From contig MWYV01000029.1 of NCBI GenBank assembly GCA_002050435.1, positions 1 to 64,000 on the forward strand: a stretch of DNA of 64,000 nt, read 5' to 3'. The position numbers were made by a program, and so were the translations under genes. This document shows positions 25,601-32,730 of this stretch, in pieces (the first letter of the stretch is position 1; every line of letters begins with the position of its first letter). Origin of the DNA: Chitinophagales bacterium 33-2. GTDB lineage: Bacteria > Bacteroidota > Bacteroidia > Chitinophagales > Chitinophagaceae. The notes under the pieces are model-generated. The model was not told the DNA's origin. It searched no databases and saw nothing but the letters and a program-made list of their open reading frames with translations.

Positions 25601-28359
25601 TTGATGGAAGGCCAATCCGGTTTACGGGTGTTACCCAGGATATCACAAAACAAAAAGAAACCCTTGCTTCTCTCCAGGTACAATCATTAGTGCTTCAGCG
25701 CATGGACGAAGGCGTTTCGGTATCAGATGAAGACGGCCGCATTGTATTAACCAATCCTGCAGAAGATAAAATGTTTGGCTATGCTACTGGTGAATTAATT
25801 GGCAGGAATGTTACCGTTCAAAATGCCTATCCGCCAGAAGAAAATGAAAGGATTGTTGCAGGCGTAATTGAACAATTGAAAAGCAAAGGTTTTTGGAGCG
25901 GCGAATGGCACAACCGAAAAAAAGATGGAACGGAGTTTTATACTTTCTCTTATATCACTTCTGTTTCAATTGATGATAAAACAATGTTTGTCTGTGTACA
26001 ACGTGACATTACGGAAGAGAAAAAAAGCCAGGAGGCATTGATAGAAAGTGAACAACGCTTCCGCAACCTTGCTGATGAAAGCCCTATGTTTGTTTTCATC
26101 GTTGATCCTGACCCCCTGGCTCCCATTAGCTACTGGAATAAAACCTGGCTCGATTATACCGGGCAAACTGCTGCAGAAGCACTTGGCACAGCCTGGAATG
26201 GAATCATTCATGCTGATGATGTGAAGGGTGTAATGGATGTGTACGTACCCGCATTTGAAAAGCATCAGCCATATTTTTTACCTGCCATTAGAGTTAAGCG
26301 GTTTGATGGCGAATACAGATGGCACATGGTAAAAAGCAACCCCCGCTATTTAGCCAATGGAGATTTTAACGGCTATGTAGGTGTTGGCGTAGATGTACAT
26401 GAACAGAAATTAGCAGAACAAAAATTAGCTTATCGCACTGCTTTATTAGAGGCCCATAACAATGCAAGTGTAGATGGAATTTTGCTGGTAGATGCAAAGG
26501 GCAAAATCATTTCTTATAACCAACGATTTATTGAAATCTGGAATATGCCTCAAAAGATTGTAGATGCAAAAGATGATGAAGCAGCACTAACATTTGCCAT
26601 GTCACAACTGCTGTACCCGCAACAATTTATTGACAAGGTAAAGTATCTCTACGAAAACCCTACAGAGACAACCCTTGATGAACTGGAATATAAAGATGGT
26701 AAAATAGTAGAGCGATACGGCTACCCGGTTATTGGAAACGATGGCGCTTACTACGCTTGGAGCTGGACTTTTAGAGATATTACCGAAAGAAAAAAAATTG
26801 AACAGGATTTAATAACTATTAAAGAACAACTAGAGCTTACATTTAAAAATATACCCGCAGGCGTTTACCTCATTAATCAAAAAGGTGAAATGATTTACGT
26901 AAACGAAAAAGGCGCCTCATTTTATGGAAATTTTGTACCGCAAGATCTTTTGGACATAAAAGATTTACCATCCCTGCTAAAAATAGCAGATGACCTTTTT
27001 GAACGTTTCGATGAGGACGGCAATTATTTCGCAGCCCAAAATTCGCCGGCCTTTATAAGCCTTACCACTGGCTTGGCTTCGCAGGCAGTGATGCTGCAAA
27101 TTAACAGGGCAACTAAAGAACGCCACTGGTATTACATCCAGGGAGCACCGCTGCTTACTGCAGAGGGAAAGTTATCAATGGTATTAGTGACCAGTACTGA
27201 TATTACCTTGCAAAAAAATTCGGAGAAGGCCATTCGGGAAAGCGAAAACCGTTTCCGAACAATGGCAGAAACCCTTCCTCAAATGATATGGGTGAGGAAC
27301 ATGGATGGAACCATTGAATACGCTTCAAAAAGTTGGGAAGACTACACTGGCATAAAAGATATTAGCGAAGCCTGGAAAGTAATGACGCACCCGGATGACT
27401 GGGAACCAATTATGGCTGTATGGCAAAATGCGTTTACCACAGGCATTTCGTTTCAATACGAAGTCCGGATGAAGAATAAGGAAGGTGAATACAAATGGCA
27501 TTATGCAGTAGGAGAACCGGTGAAAGACGAATGGGGTAAGGCAGTAAAATACATTAGTGCATTAACGGATATTCATGTACAAAAAACTTTTGCTGAAAAC
27601 CTGGAAAAGATAGTATCGGAAAGAACTAAAGAACTGGAGCGTTCCAACGAAGACCTGCAGCAGTTTGCCCACGTAGCCAGCCATGACTTGAAAGAACCCG
27701 TGCGAAAAATAATGACTTTTAGCAACCGCCTTAAAGATGAATTTGAAGGAGATCTGCCCGAAAAAGCCAAAAACTATATCGCCAAAATTGAAGGCGCCTC
27801 GAAACGGATGTACAGTATGATTGACGGCGTGTTGCTTTATTCTTCGGTTGGCTCAGGTGAACAGGTGGTAGAAAAAGTAGATTTGAATGAGACGATGCGC
27901 TATGTGGAAACCGACCTTGAAGTAGTGATACAACAAATGCAGGCGGTAATTAAAAAAGAGCATTTGCCGGTTATTGAAGGATCACCGGTTTTGCTGCACC
28001 AATTATTTTATAACCTGGTGAATAACGCTCTTAAATTTTCAAAAGCCGATGTAAAGCCGTTGATACAAATCGTTTCAGAAAAAGTAAAAGGGCAGAACAG
28101 GGAAAACGATGGCAGGCCTGATCAGCAGTACCTGCAAATAAGCGTAAGGGACAACGGTATTGGTTTTGACCAGAGCCAGGCAGAAACAATTTTTAAAAGC
28201 TTTTCCCGCCTCAACTCCAGAGATAAATACGAAGGAACAGGGCTTGGGCTGGCGCTTTGTAAAAAAATTGCAGAACGGCATGGAGGAACATTGAGAGCGG
28301 AAGGAAAGGAAGGTGAAGGAGCCACCTTTACAATTGTTTTACCGGTGAATGAATCATAA
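22642..28359 (+). CDS. giant hybrid sensor kinase with two kinase cores
   Basis: The 1905-residue protein has no evident membrane helix and is probably cytoplasmic. In order: an N-terminal PAS-like region (about 1-155), a GAF-like region (about 165-335), a first HisKA/ATPase core with NISHEFRTPLTLMLGSLEELL around H362, a receiver domain (about 625-745) with phospho-acceptor D677 in LSDIMMPVMDG, about seven PAS/PAC repeats (about 750-1650), and a second HisKA/ATPase core with HVASHDLKEPVRK around H1681 and GTGLGLALCKKIAERHGG. The second core is of the phytochrome-like type. Both cores look catalytically complete. The output target is not encoded nearby. Confidence 0.88.
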   Translation: MASDKVTPGIAVPEFLSGGGEMGKLIRSFDWSKTPLGSPDTWPQSLRTTVSLCIASNFPISIAWGPHRVQIYNDGYWPICGDKHPTSMGQDYKECWLSAWPVIGQAFEEATLGQTRFLENQRMFLDRYGYLEETFFTFSFSPILDESGGVGGLFHPVTELTQQTLAERRLNILRAVADNTVNARTEGEASALILKCLKDFELDLPFVLLYSVAADGKEAHLQGSVGVERDSPLAPAKINLEEHSLKSWPFTEVIQKGKAVPVEGLGKIFGTFDCGPYAEPPEQALVFPVTLHGTDHKNYVLVAGVSSRRNLDEKYLLFYELLSASVTNALTKARAYDEERKKAEALAEIDKAKTVFFSNISHEFRTPLTLMLGSLEELLNKPTGEIAVSDKEAIETSHRNAMRLLRLVNNLLDFSRIEAGRVQAQYQLTDLAKFTTELASNFRSVVENAGLTFRVKTDAVLQPVYIDKEMWEKIVLNLLSNAFKYTLKGSITVSLTTENNQVLLRVKDTGVGIPENELPKMFQRFHRVKNVVGRTYEGTGIGLSLVSELVQLHGGKISVQSKEGEGSVFTVYIPTGKLHLPIDHVLEKEIDFKASLSDAFKDEATTLIDHSVLTGNGTESFEGQTDAATVLVVDDNADMRAYIRNLLKKQYRVVTASNGMEALHQIKNHSPQLILSDIMMPVMDGIGLMKTVKDNVETQNIPVILLSARAGEEAKIEGYETGADDYLVKPFSAKELVARVASQLKTSNTRKQIQQQLQNIITQAPVAMCVLRGPTYIVEVANERVLELWGKTSEQMMNKPIFEAMPDAAGQGFEDLLNNVYKTGIPFIANELPIDLIRKGKLERAFLNFVYEPLYEADGKISGIVAVATEITEQVIASKKIEESEHKFRIAIEGGGLGTYDFYPQTGELSWSEKTKEFFGLPPEAEVDYSIYLKGLHPDDRERSDDAIQKAMEPKRGGLYENEYRTVGITDGKLRWVRSKGKVNFDIDGRPIRFTGVTQDITKQKETLASLQVQSLVLQRMDEGVSVSDEDGRIVLTNPAEDKMFGYATGELIGRNVTVQNAYPPEENERIVAGVIEQLKSKGFWSGEWHNRKKDGTEFYTFSYITSVSIDDKTMFVCVQRDITEEKKSQEALIESEQRFRNLADESPMFVFIVDPDPLAPISYWNKTWLDYTGQTAAEALGTAWNGIIHADDVKGVMDVYVPAFEKHQPYFLPAIRVKRFDGEYRWHMVKSNPRYLANGDFNGYVGVGVDVHEQKLAEQKLAYRTALLEAHNNASVDGILLVDAKGKIISYNQRFIEIWNMPQKIVDAKDDEAALTFAMSQLLYPQQFIDKVKYLYENPTETTLDELEYKDGKIVERYGYPVIGNDGAYYAWSWTFRDITERKKIEQDLITIKEQLELTFKNIPAGVYLINQKGEMIYVNEKGASFYGNFVPQDLLDIKDLPSLLKIADDLFERFDEDGNYFAAQNSPAFISLTTGLASQAVMLQINRATKERHWYYIQGAPLLTAEGKLSMVLVTSTDITLQKNSEKAIRESENRFRTMAETLPQMIWVRNMDGTIEYASKSWEDYTGIKDISEAWKVMTHPDDWEPIMAVWQNAFTTGISFQYEVRMKNKEGEYKWHYAVGEPVKDEWGKAVKYISALTDIHVQKTFAENLEKIVSERTKELERSNEDLQQFAHVASHDLKEPVRKIMTFSNRLKDEFEGDLPEKAKNYIAKIEGASKRMYSMIDGVLLYSSVGSGEQVVEKVDLNETMRYVETDLEVVIQQMQAVIKKEHLPVIEGSPVLLHQLFYNLVNNALKFSKADVKPLIQIVSEKVKGQNRENDGRPDQQYLQISVRDNGIGFDQSQAETIFKSFSRLNSRDKYEGTGLGLALCKKIAERHGGTLRAEGKEGEGATFTIVLPVNES

Positions 28360-28720
28360 TACATTAAAAGAGAATTATGGCTTAGAATGGACCTATTTTA
28401 TTGCTTAAAGACAACAAATTTTGCTCACTATAAATATATAACCACCATGTAGTTTATAGCAAAAAGTCACAAGCCAGTTGTGAGATGCCATATTGAAGAA
28501 AGATTGTTCACCCAACCAGTCAGTAAAATTCAGTGCTTACAATAAATCCAACGGAGCAATTTTAAATCAATAGTTTTATTTAAGTTCATTTCAAAGTCAT
28601 GGCTTTAGCTTAGATTCAATTCCCTTCAGATTCTTGTCACTTTCCCCCCTAACATTGTCGCAAACCAACCCCTTTAACACCTCTCTAATTCCTATTTTTA
28701 CTGAACACAAATCAATTAAA
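28360..28720. other. intergenic region without a recognised feature
   Basis: About 360 bp between the hybrid kinase and the DinB-like gene. An in-frame extension of the next gene reaches 28634, but it has no family resemblance and is best treated as noncoding. No structure was recognised. Confidence 0.5.
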
Positions 28721-29215
28721 ATGGAATTGCTAACCGCCAGTACCAGGACACAAAGTTTTATTACGCTGTTCGATTACCACACCGGCTTTTTTGAAAAAGC
28801 ATTGGATGGAATTGCTGAAGATGATATGCATACCCGTCTCAATACCCAGGCCAACCATCCGGCATGGATTGCAGGTTCATTGGTTCAGCAGCGGTTTTCA
28901 ATGGCCTCCGAAACCGGATCAGGGCTTGTTCAAACAAGGGAAGATCTTTTTAAAAACAACCAGGGAATCAAAGAGGATGTGCGTTATCCATCCATTGCGG
29001 AATATGTTTTGGACTGGAATAAGATCAGTCCTGAAGCACGCCATGCATTGGTGACCATAGAAGATCAGAAGTTAGAAACAGAACTGGACATGGGCGGTAT
29101 GAAAATGACCTACTATGAATTAATCAGCTTCACGATCTACCGCGAGGCAAGCATGATCGGTCAGCTGGCTTTGTGGCGCCGACTACTGGGTTACCCGGCA
29201 TTAAAATATGGTTAG
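28721..29215 (+). CDS. DinB-like protein lacking the metal triad
   Basis: The 164-residue protein (ATG 28721, MELLTASTRTQSFITLFDYH) has the helical pattern of the DinB superfamily. A frame-open upstream extension to 28634 is not used here because homology-like sequence starts at MELL. The C-terminal motif that carries two His ligands in active members reads TIYREASMIGQLALW, so the usual triad is incomplete. It may be a non-enzymatic or divergent member. Its substrate is unknown. Confidence 0.65.
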   Translation: MELLTASTRTQSFITLFDYHTGFFEKALDGIAEDDMHTRLNTQANHPAWIAGSLVQQRFSMASETGSGLVQTREDLFKNNQGIKEDVRYPSIAEYVLDWNKISPEARHALVTIEDQKLETELDMGGMKMTYYELISFTIYREASMIGQLALWRRLLGYPALKYG

Positions 29216-29361
29216 AATTAGAATCATTTTCTTTCTCTTTCCTCCGAAATAAAATCAGGTTAAGGAATACTTTTAAAATAAAAAGTCAGGGGATAATATC
29301 CACTCATCATAATTATTTATCATGGTTTTTGTAATTCACTAGCTTAGGGCTAAACTCTTAT

Positions 29362-29796
29362 ATGCGTTCCTTCCTGAATTGCTGCTTTCTCCTGCTCATA
29401 TTTGCTTTCTTTAATACCTCTTATGCCCAATCAAAGGATATTGAAGAAATAAAAAAGATAATTCAACAGGAAGAAGAAGTCTGGAACCGGGGTGATATTG
29501 AAGGCTATGTCCAGTTTTATGCGCCGGGCGATTCTGCCCGTATGATCTATAGCAGTGGCATCACCTATGGACGTGACAGCATCCTTGCATTCTATAAAAA
29601 ATACTGGCCCAAAGATAAAATGGGCCACCTGACACTGGATCAGTCTACATTTGAAAAAATATCTGATACCGTTTATTTTGTAACCGGGCGTTTTACTGTC
29701 CTTATTCCTGATGGCAGAAAAGTGACCGGACGCTATTCCAGCCTAATGAAAAAGATCAACGGCAGGTGGTACATTTACACAGATCATTCAGCATAA
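29362..29796 (+). CDS. secreted NTF2-like (SnoaL/DUF4440-type) protein
   Basis: The 144-residue protein has a signal peptide ending near NTSYAQ. The mature part fits the NTF2-like cone fold: an N-terminal helix with EEVWNRGDIEGYVQFYAPG, a central GRDSILAFYKKYW segment and strands ending in GRYSSLMKKINGRWYIYTDHS. Such proteins bind small molecules or act as isomerase-like enzymes. The gene ends 4 bp before the beta-propeller gene, so the two are one transcript. Confidence 0.8.
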   Translation: MRSFLNCCFLLLIFAFFNTSYAQSKDIEEIKKIIQQEEEVWNRGDIEGYVQFYAPGDSARMIYSSGITYGRDSILAFYKKYWPKDKMGHLTLDQSTFEKISDTVYFVTGRFTVLIPDGRKVTGRYSSLMKKINGRWYIYTDHSA

Positions 29797-29800
29797 TTAA

Positions 29801-30760
29801 ATGAAACAACTCCTGGTTTTCTTTTTATTGATTGCCTGTAATTTTTCCTTTGCACAGGAGGTGCTGCATTTTGAAAAACAGCGGAACTTAATTCCTGAAG
29901 GCATTGCCATTCACCCAACCCTCGGCACCATTTATATCAGCAGCATTGCCTCTTTAAAAATTATTAGTATTGATTCCAATGGAACGGCAAAAGATTTTAT
30001 TCAACAGGGACAGGATGGTTTTCTCGAAGGACTGGGAATGAAAATAGATTCAAAAAATAACTGGTTATGGGCCCTGTCAAATAAAAGAGAGGGAAAGAAA
30101 TTTCGCTCGCAGGTACATGCTTTTGATCTGGCTTCCGGAATGCTGATGCACCGATTTGCCATCGAAGATACCATTCCAACATTATTCAACGACCTGCTGA
30201 TTCAACCTTCCGGCTCATTGATCATTTCAGATACTTATCATAGTGCGCTTTATTCATACGACATCAGCAATAGAAAACTGGAGGTATTGTATAAAGATGT
30301 TTCAGCTTTGAAATGGCCCAATGGAATGGACTTCCTTTCACCCGGATCTATTGTAGTTGCTAGTTATGGAAACGGACTTCTTCTGCTTGACTTAGAGGCT
30401 AAAAAAACCAAACCTTTAGCTGGATTTAAAGACAGTTCCATAGCATTTGGCCTCGACGGTTTGGTGATGCACGGAAAATTTTTGTATGGCGTGTATAACG
30501 CGGGTGATAAAGGTCATCCTTCCAATGCCATTATCCGTTATGAATTAAATGATGCTTTAAATACCATCATTTCGGAGAAAATTGTTGACAGAGGTAATGA
30601 AGCATTTGCAGATCCAACAACGGCAGCCATATTTGGAAACAGGTTATTTGTGATTGCAAATAGTCACCTTGACCAGTACAATGCCAACAGGGAATCTGTA
30701 AAAGGCATTGAAAAAGAACTCACACCTTTAAAGATCGTGGTTTATGATCTTAATAAATGA
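29801..30760 (+). CDS. secreted SMP-30/gluconolactonase-like beta-propeller
   Basis: The 319-residue protein has a signal peptide ending near NFSFAQ. The mature region shows repeated propeller blades of the SMP-30/NHL type (EGIAIHPTLGTIYISS, FNDLLIQPSGSLIISDTYH, WPNGMDFLSPGSIVVASYG, GLDGLVMHGKFLYGV). Metal-binding residues of a lactonase cannot be confirmed by eye. It follows the NTF2-like gene by 4 bp. Confidence 0.75.
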   Translation: MKQLLVFFLLIACNFSFAQEVLHFEKQRNLIPEGIAIHPTLGTIYISSIASLKIISIDSNGTAKDFIQQGQDGFLEGLGMKIDSKNNWLWALSNKREGKKFRSQVHAFDLASGMLMHRFAIEDTIPTLFNDLLIQPSGSLIISDTYHSALYSYDISNRKLEVLYKDVSALKWPNGMDFLSPGSIVVASYGNGLLLLDLEAKKTKPLAGFKDSSIAFGLDGLVMHGKFLYGVYNAGDKGHPSNAIIRYELNDALNTIISEKIVDRGNEAFADPTTAAIFGNRLFVIANSHLDQYNANRESVKGIEKELTPLKIVVYDLNK

Positions 30761-30863
30761 AACCTGAAGTTTTCGAACCGGCTGCTTCATCCCACTGGAT
30801 TTTTATTTGTTTTGTTCGGGGTAGCCGACTTTCAAAGCGCATTTGAAAAGAGAGATCAATTGG

Positions 30864-32618
30864 TCAGAGGAGTACTTCTCTCCGCTCTCCTACCTGCTGC
30901 CGCCACATGGCATAGTAAAGACCTTTCTGAACCAGCAGTGCTTCATGCGATCCTGTTTCAATGATCCTTCCTTTCTCAAGCACATAGATCACATCCGCAT
31001 GCATAATGGTAGAAAGCCTGTGTGCGATCAGGATACTGAGCTGTTCCCGGCTCGCAGAAACTTTTCTTATCGTGTTTGTGATGTCTTCTTCAGTTAAGGA
31101 ATCCAGTGCTGATGTAGCTTCATCAAAAATGAGTAAACGTGGGTGACGCAAAAGCGCACGCGCGATGGCGATCCTTTGTTTTTCACCCCCGGATAATTTC
31201 ATTCCTCCTTCTCCAAGGATGGTGTCTATTCCTTTCGAAGAGCGCTGAAGCAGATAATCACATGAGGCTTTATGAAGCGCATCCAGGATCTCCACATCGG
31301 TAGCATCCGGTTTAACAAACAAGAGGTTTTCTCTTATTGTTCCGGCAAATAATTGCGTATCCTGCGTAACAAACCCGATTTGCCTGCGCAACTCATTATA
31401 CCTGATAAGTTCTGCCGGATGATCATTAAAATAAATGGTACCCTGCACAGGTTTGTATAAACCAACCAGCAATTTTACCAGTGTGGACTTCCCTGAACCC
31501 GAAGGGCCCACAAATGCGATGGTCTCTCCTGTTTGTACATGGAAAGAAATGCCATCCATTGCATTGTAGGCTGCGGTCCGGTGATGGAAAACAACATTTT
31601 CAAAACGGATTCCTTTTAATTCGCCAATGACAACAGGATTTTCAGGTCTTTGCTCAATGGGCTTGTGCATCAATTGATCAAAGTTGCTCACAGAGGCTTC
31701 TACCTCACGATAACTTAATATGATATTTCCAAGGTCCTGCAAAGGACCAAACAGGGAGGCTGATATGAATTGCATGGCGATGAGTTCACCTGTTGTTAAT
31801 ACATTGCGGAAGATCAGCCAGAGAAGAATAAATAGTATAGATTGCTTAAGAAGACTCAGTGTGGTGCCCTGGAAAAAAGTGAGCGTGCGTACTTTTTTGA
31901 CTTTATACATTTCCAGCTCAAAGATTTTTTGTGTTTGCTCCCTGAGCCTTCTGATTTCGGGAAAGGTGAGTCCAAGACTTTTTACCAATTCAATATTTCT
32001 GAGCGATTCTGTAATAACGCCCGACATTTTATTTGTTTCCCGGTTGATTGAGCGCTGCGTGGTTTTGATCTTTTTGCTTAACAAACCGGTTAAAGATCCC
32101 AGTACCAGAATGCCTATCACAAATACAGGAATCAGCATCCAGTTTTTAGTAATGGAATACCAAATCAGGAATCCCATTCCAATAAAAGAAGAAAAAAGAA
32201 TATTGATAAAAGAATTTAAAAACTGTTGTGTGTCCTGCCGAACTTTTTGCAATACAGAGAGCGTTTCACCACTGCGTTGCTCTTCAAATTCCTGGAATGA
32301 AAGACGGAGTGTTTGTTTCAATCCTTCATTGAATATCTGCATCCCGAATTTCTGAACGGCAAGCCTGGAAAAATATTCCTGGAATGATCTTGCAATACGT
32401 GCAAGCAAAGCAACAGCTATGGCAATTCCAAGCCATTTCAGCACACCCCTCATCAATTCCTCTTGCGTGCGTGTTCCGGGGTTAGTGGCATAATCATCAA
32501 TGATCTTTCCGAAAATCAATGGGTCTACTAGGCTGAGCAACTGGCTAATGCTTGCAAGAAACAATGCAATACCAATCAATAATTTCTGGGGTTTTAAATA
32601 CTTCCAGAGGATTTTCAT
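30864..32618 (-). CDS. ABC exporter, fused permease and ATPase (MsbA type)
   Basis: The 584-residue half-transporter has six predicted membrane helices in the first 310 residues and a C-terminal ATPase with Walker A GPSGSGKSTLVKLL, signature LSGGEKQRIAIARALL, Walker B LLIFDEATSALD and the H-loop AHRLST. It should work as a homodimer exporting lipid, peptide or drug; the substrate is unknown. The gene stands alone. Confidence 0.92.
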   Translation of the reverse strand: MKILWKYLKPQKLLIGIALFLASISQLLSLVDPLIFGKIIDDYATNPGTRTQEELMRGVLKWLGIAIAVALLARIARSFQEYFSRLAVQKFGMQIFNEGLKQTLRLSFQEFEEQRSGETLSVLQKVRQDTQQFLNSFINILFSSFIGMGFLIWYSITKNWMLIPVFVIGILVLGSLTGLLSKKIKTTQRSINRETNKMSGVITESLRNIELVKSLGLTFPEIRRLREQTQKIFELEMYKVKKVRTLTFFQGTTLSLLKQSILFILLWLIFRNVLTTGELIAMQFISASLFGPLQDLGNIILSYREVEASVSNFDQLMHKPIEQRPENPVVIGELKGIRFENVVFHHRTAAYNAMDGISFHVQTGETIAFVGPSGSGKSTLVKLLVGLYKPVQGTIYFNDHPAELIRYNELRRQIGFVTQDTQLFAGTIRENLLFVKPDATDVEILDALHKASCDYLLQRSSKGIDTILGEGGMKLSGGEKQRIAIARALLRHPRLLIFDEATSALDSLTEEDITNTIRKVSASREQLSILIAHRLSTIMHADVIYVLEKGRIIETGSHEALLVQKGLYYAMWRQQVGERREVLL

Positions 32619-32683
32619 ATTGCTGAAGGTGCAAAAACTAAGCCCTCTGAAAAAGCCATTATTGGTTGCTCATCGTATCTGCA

Positions 32684-32714
32684 TAAAAAAAAAGTCCCTA
32701 TAAAAAGGGACTTT
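32684..32714 (-). terminator. rho-independent terminator of the esterase gene
   Basis: On the minus strand AAAGTCCC and GGGACTTT flank an 8-nt loop and precede a T run, just after the stop of the gene at 32731-35532. Confidence 0.9.
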
Positions 32715-32730
32715 AGTATAAAAATAAAAG

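Noticed and set aside
28634-28720. N-terminal extension of the DinB-like protein
   Set aside because: The extension is Ser/Thr/Pro-rich without family resemblance, while ATG 28721 begins the recognisable domain.
30759-30848. 29-codon frame starting in an ATGA overlap after the beta-propeller gene
   Set aside because: Composition is random, there is no membrane or family pattern, and ATGA can occur by chance.
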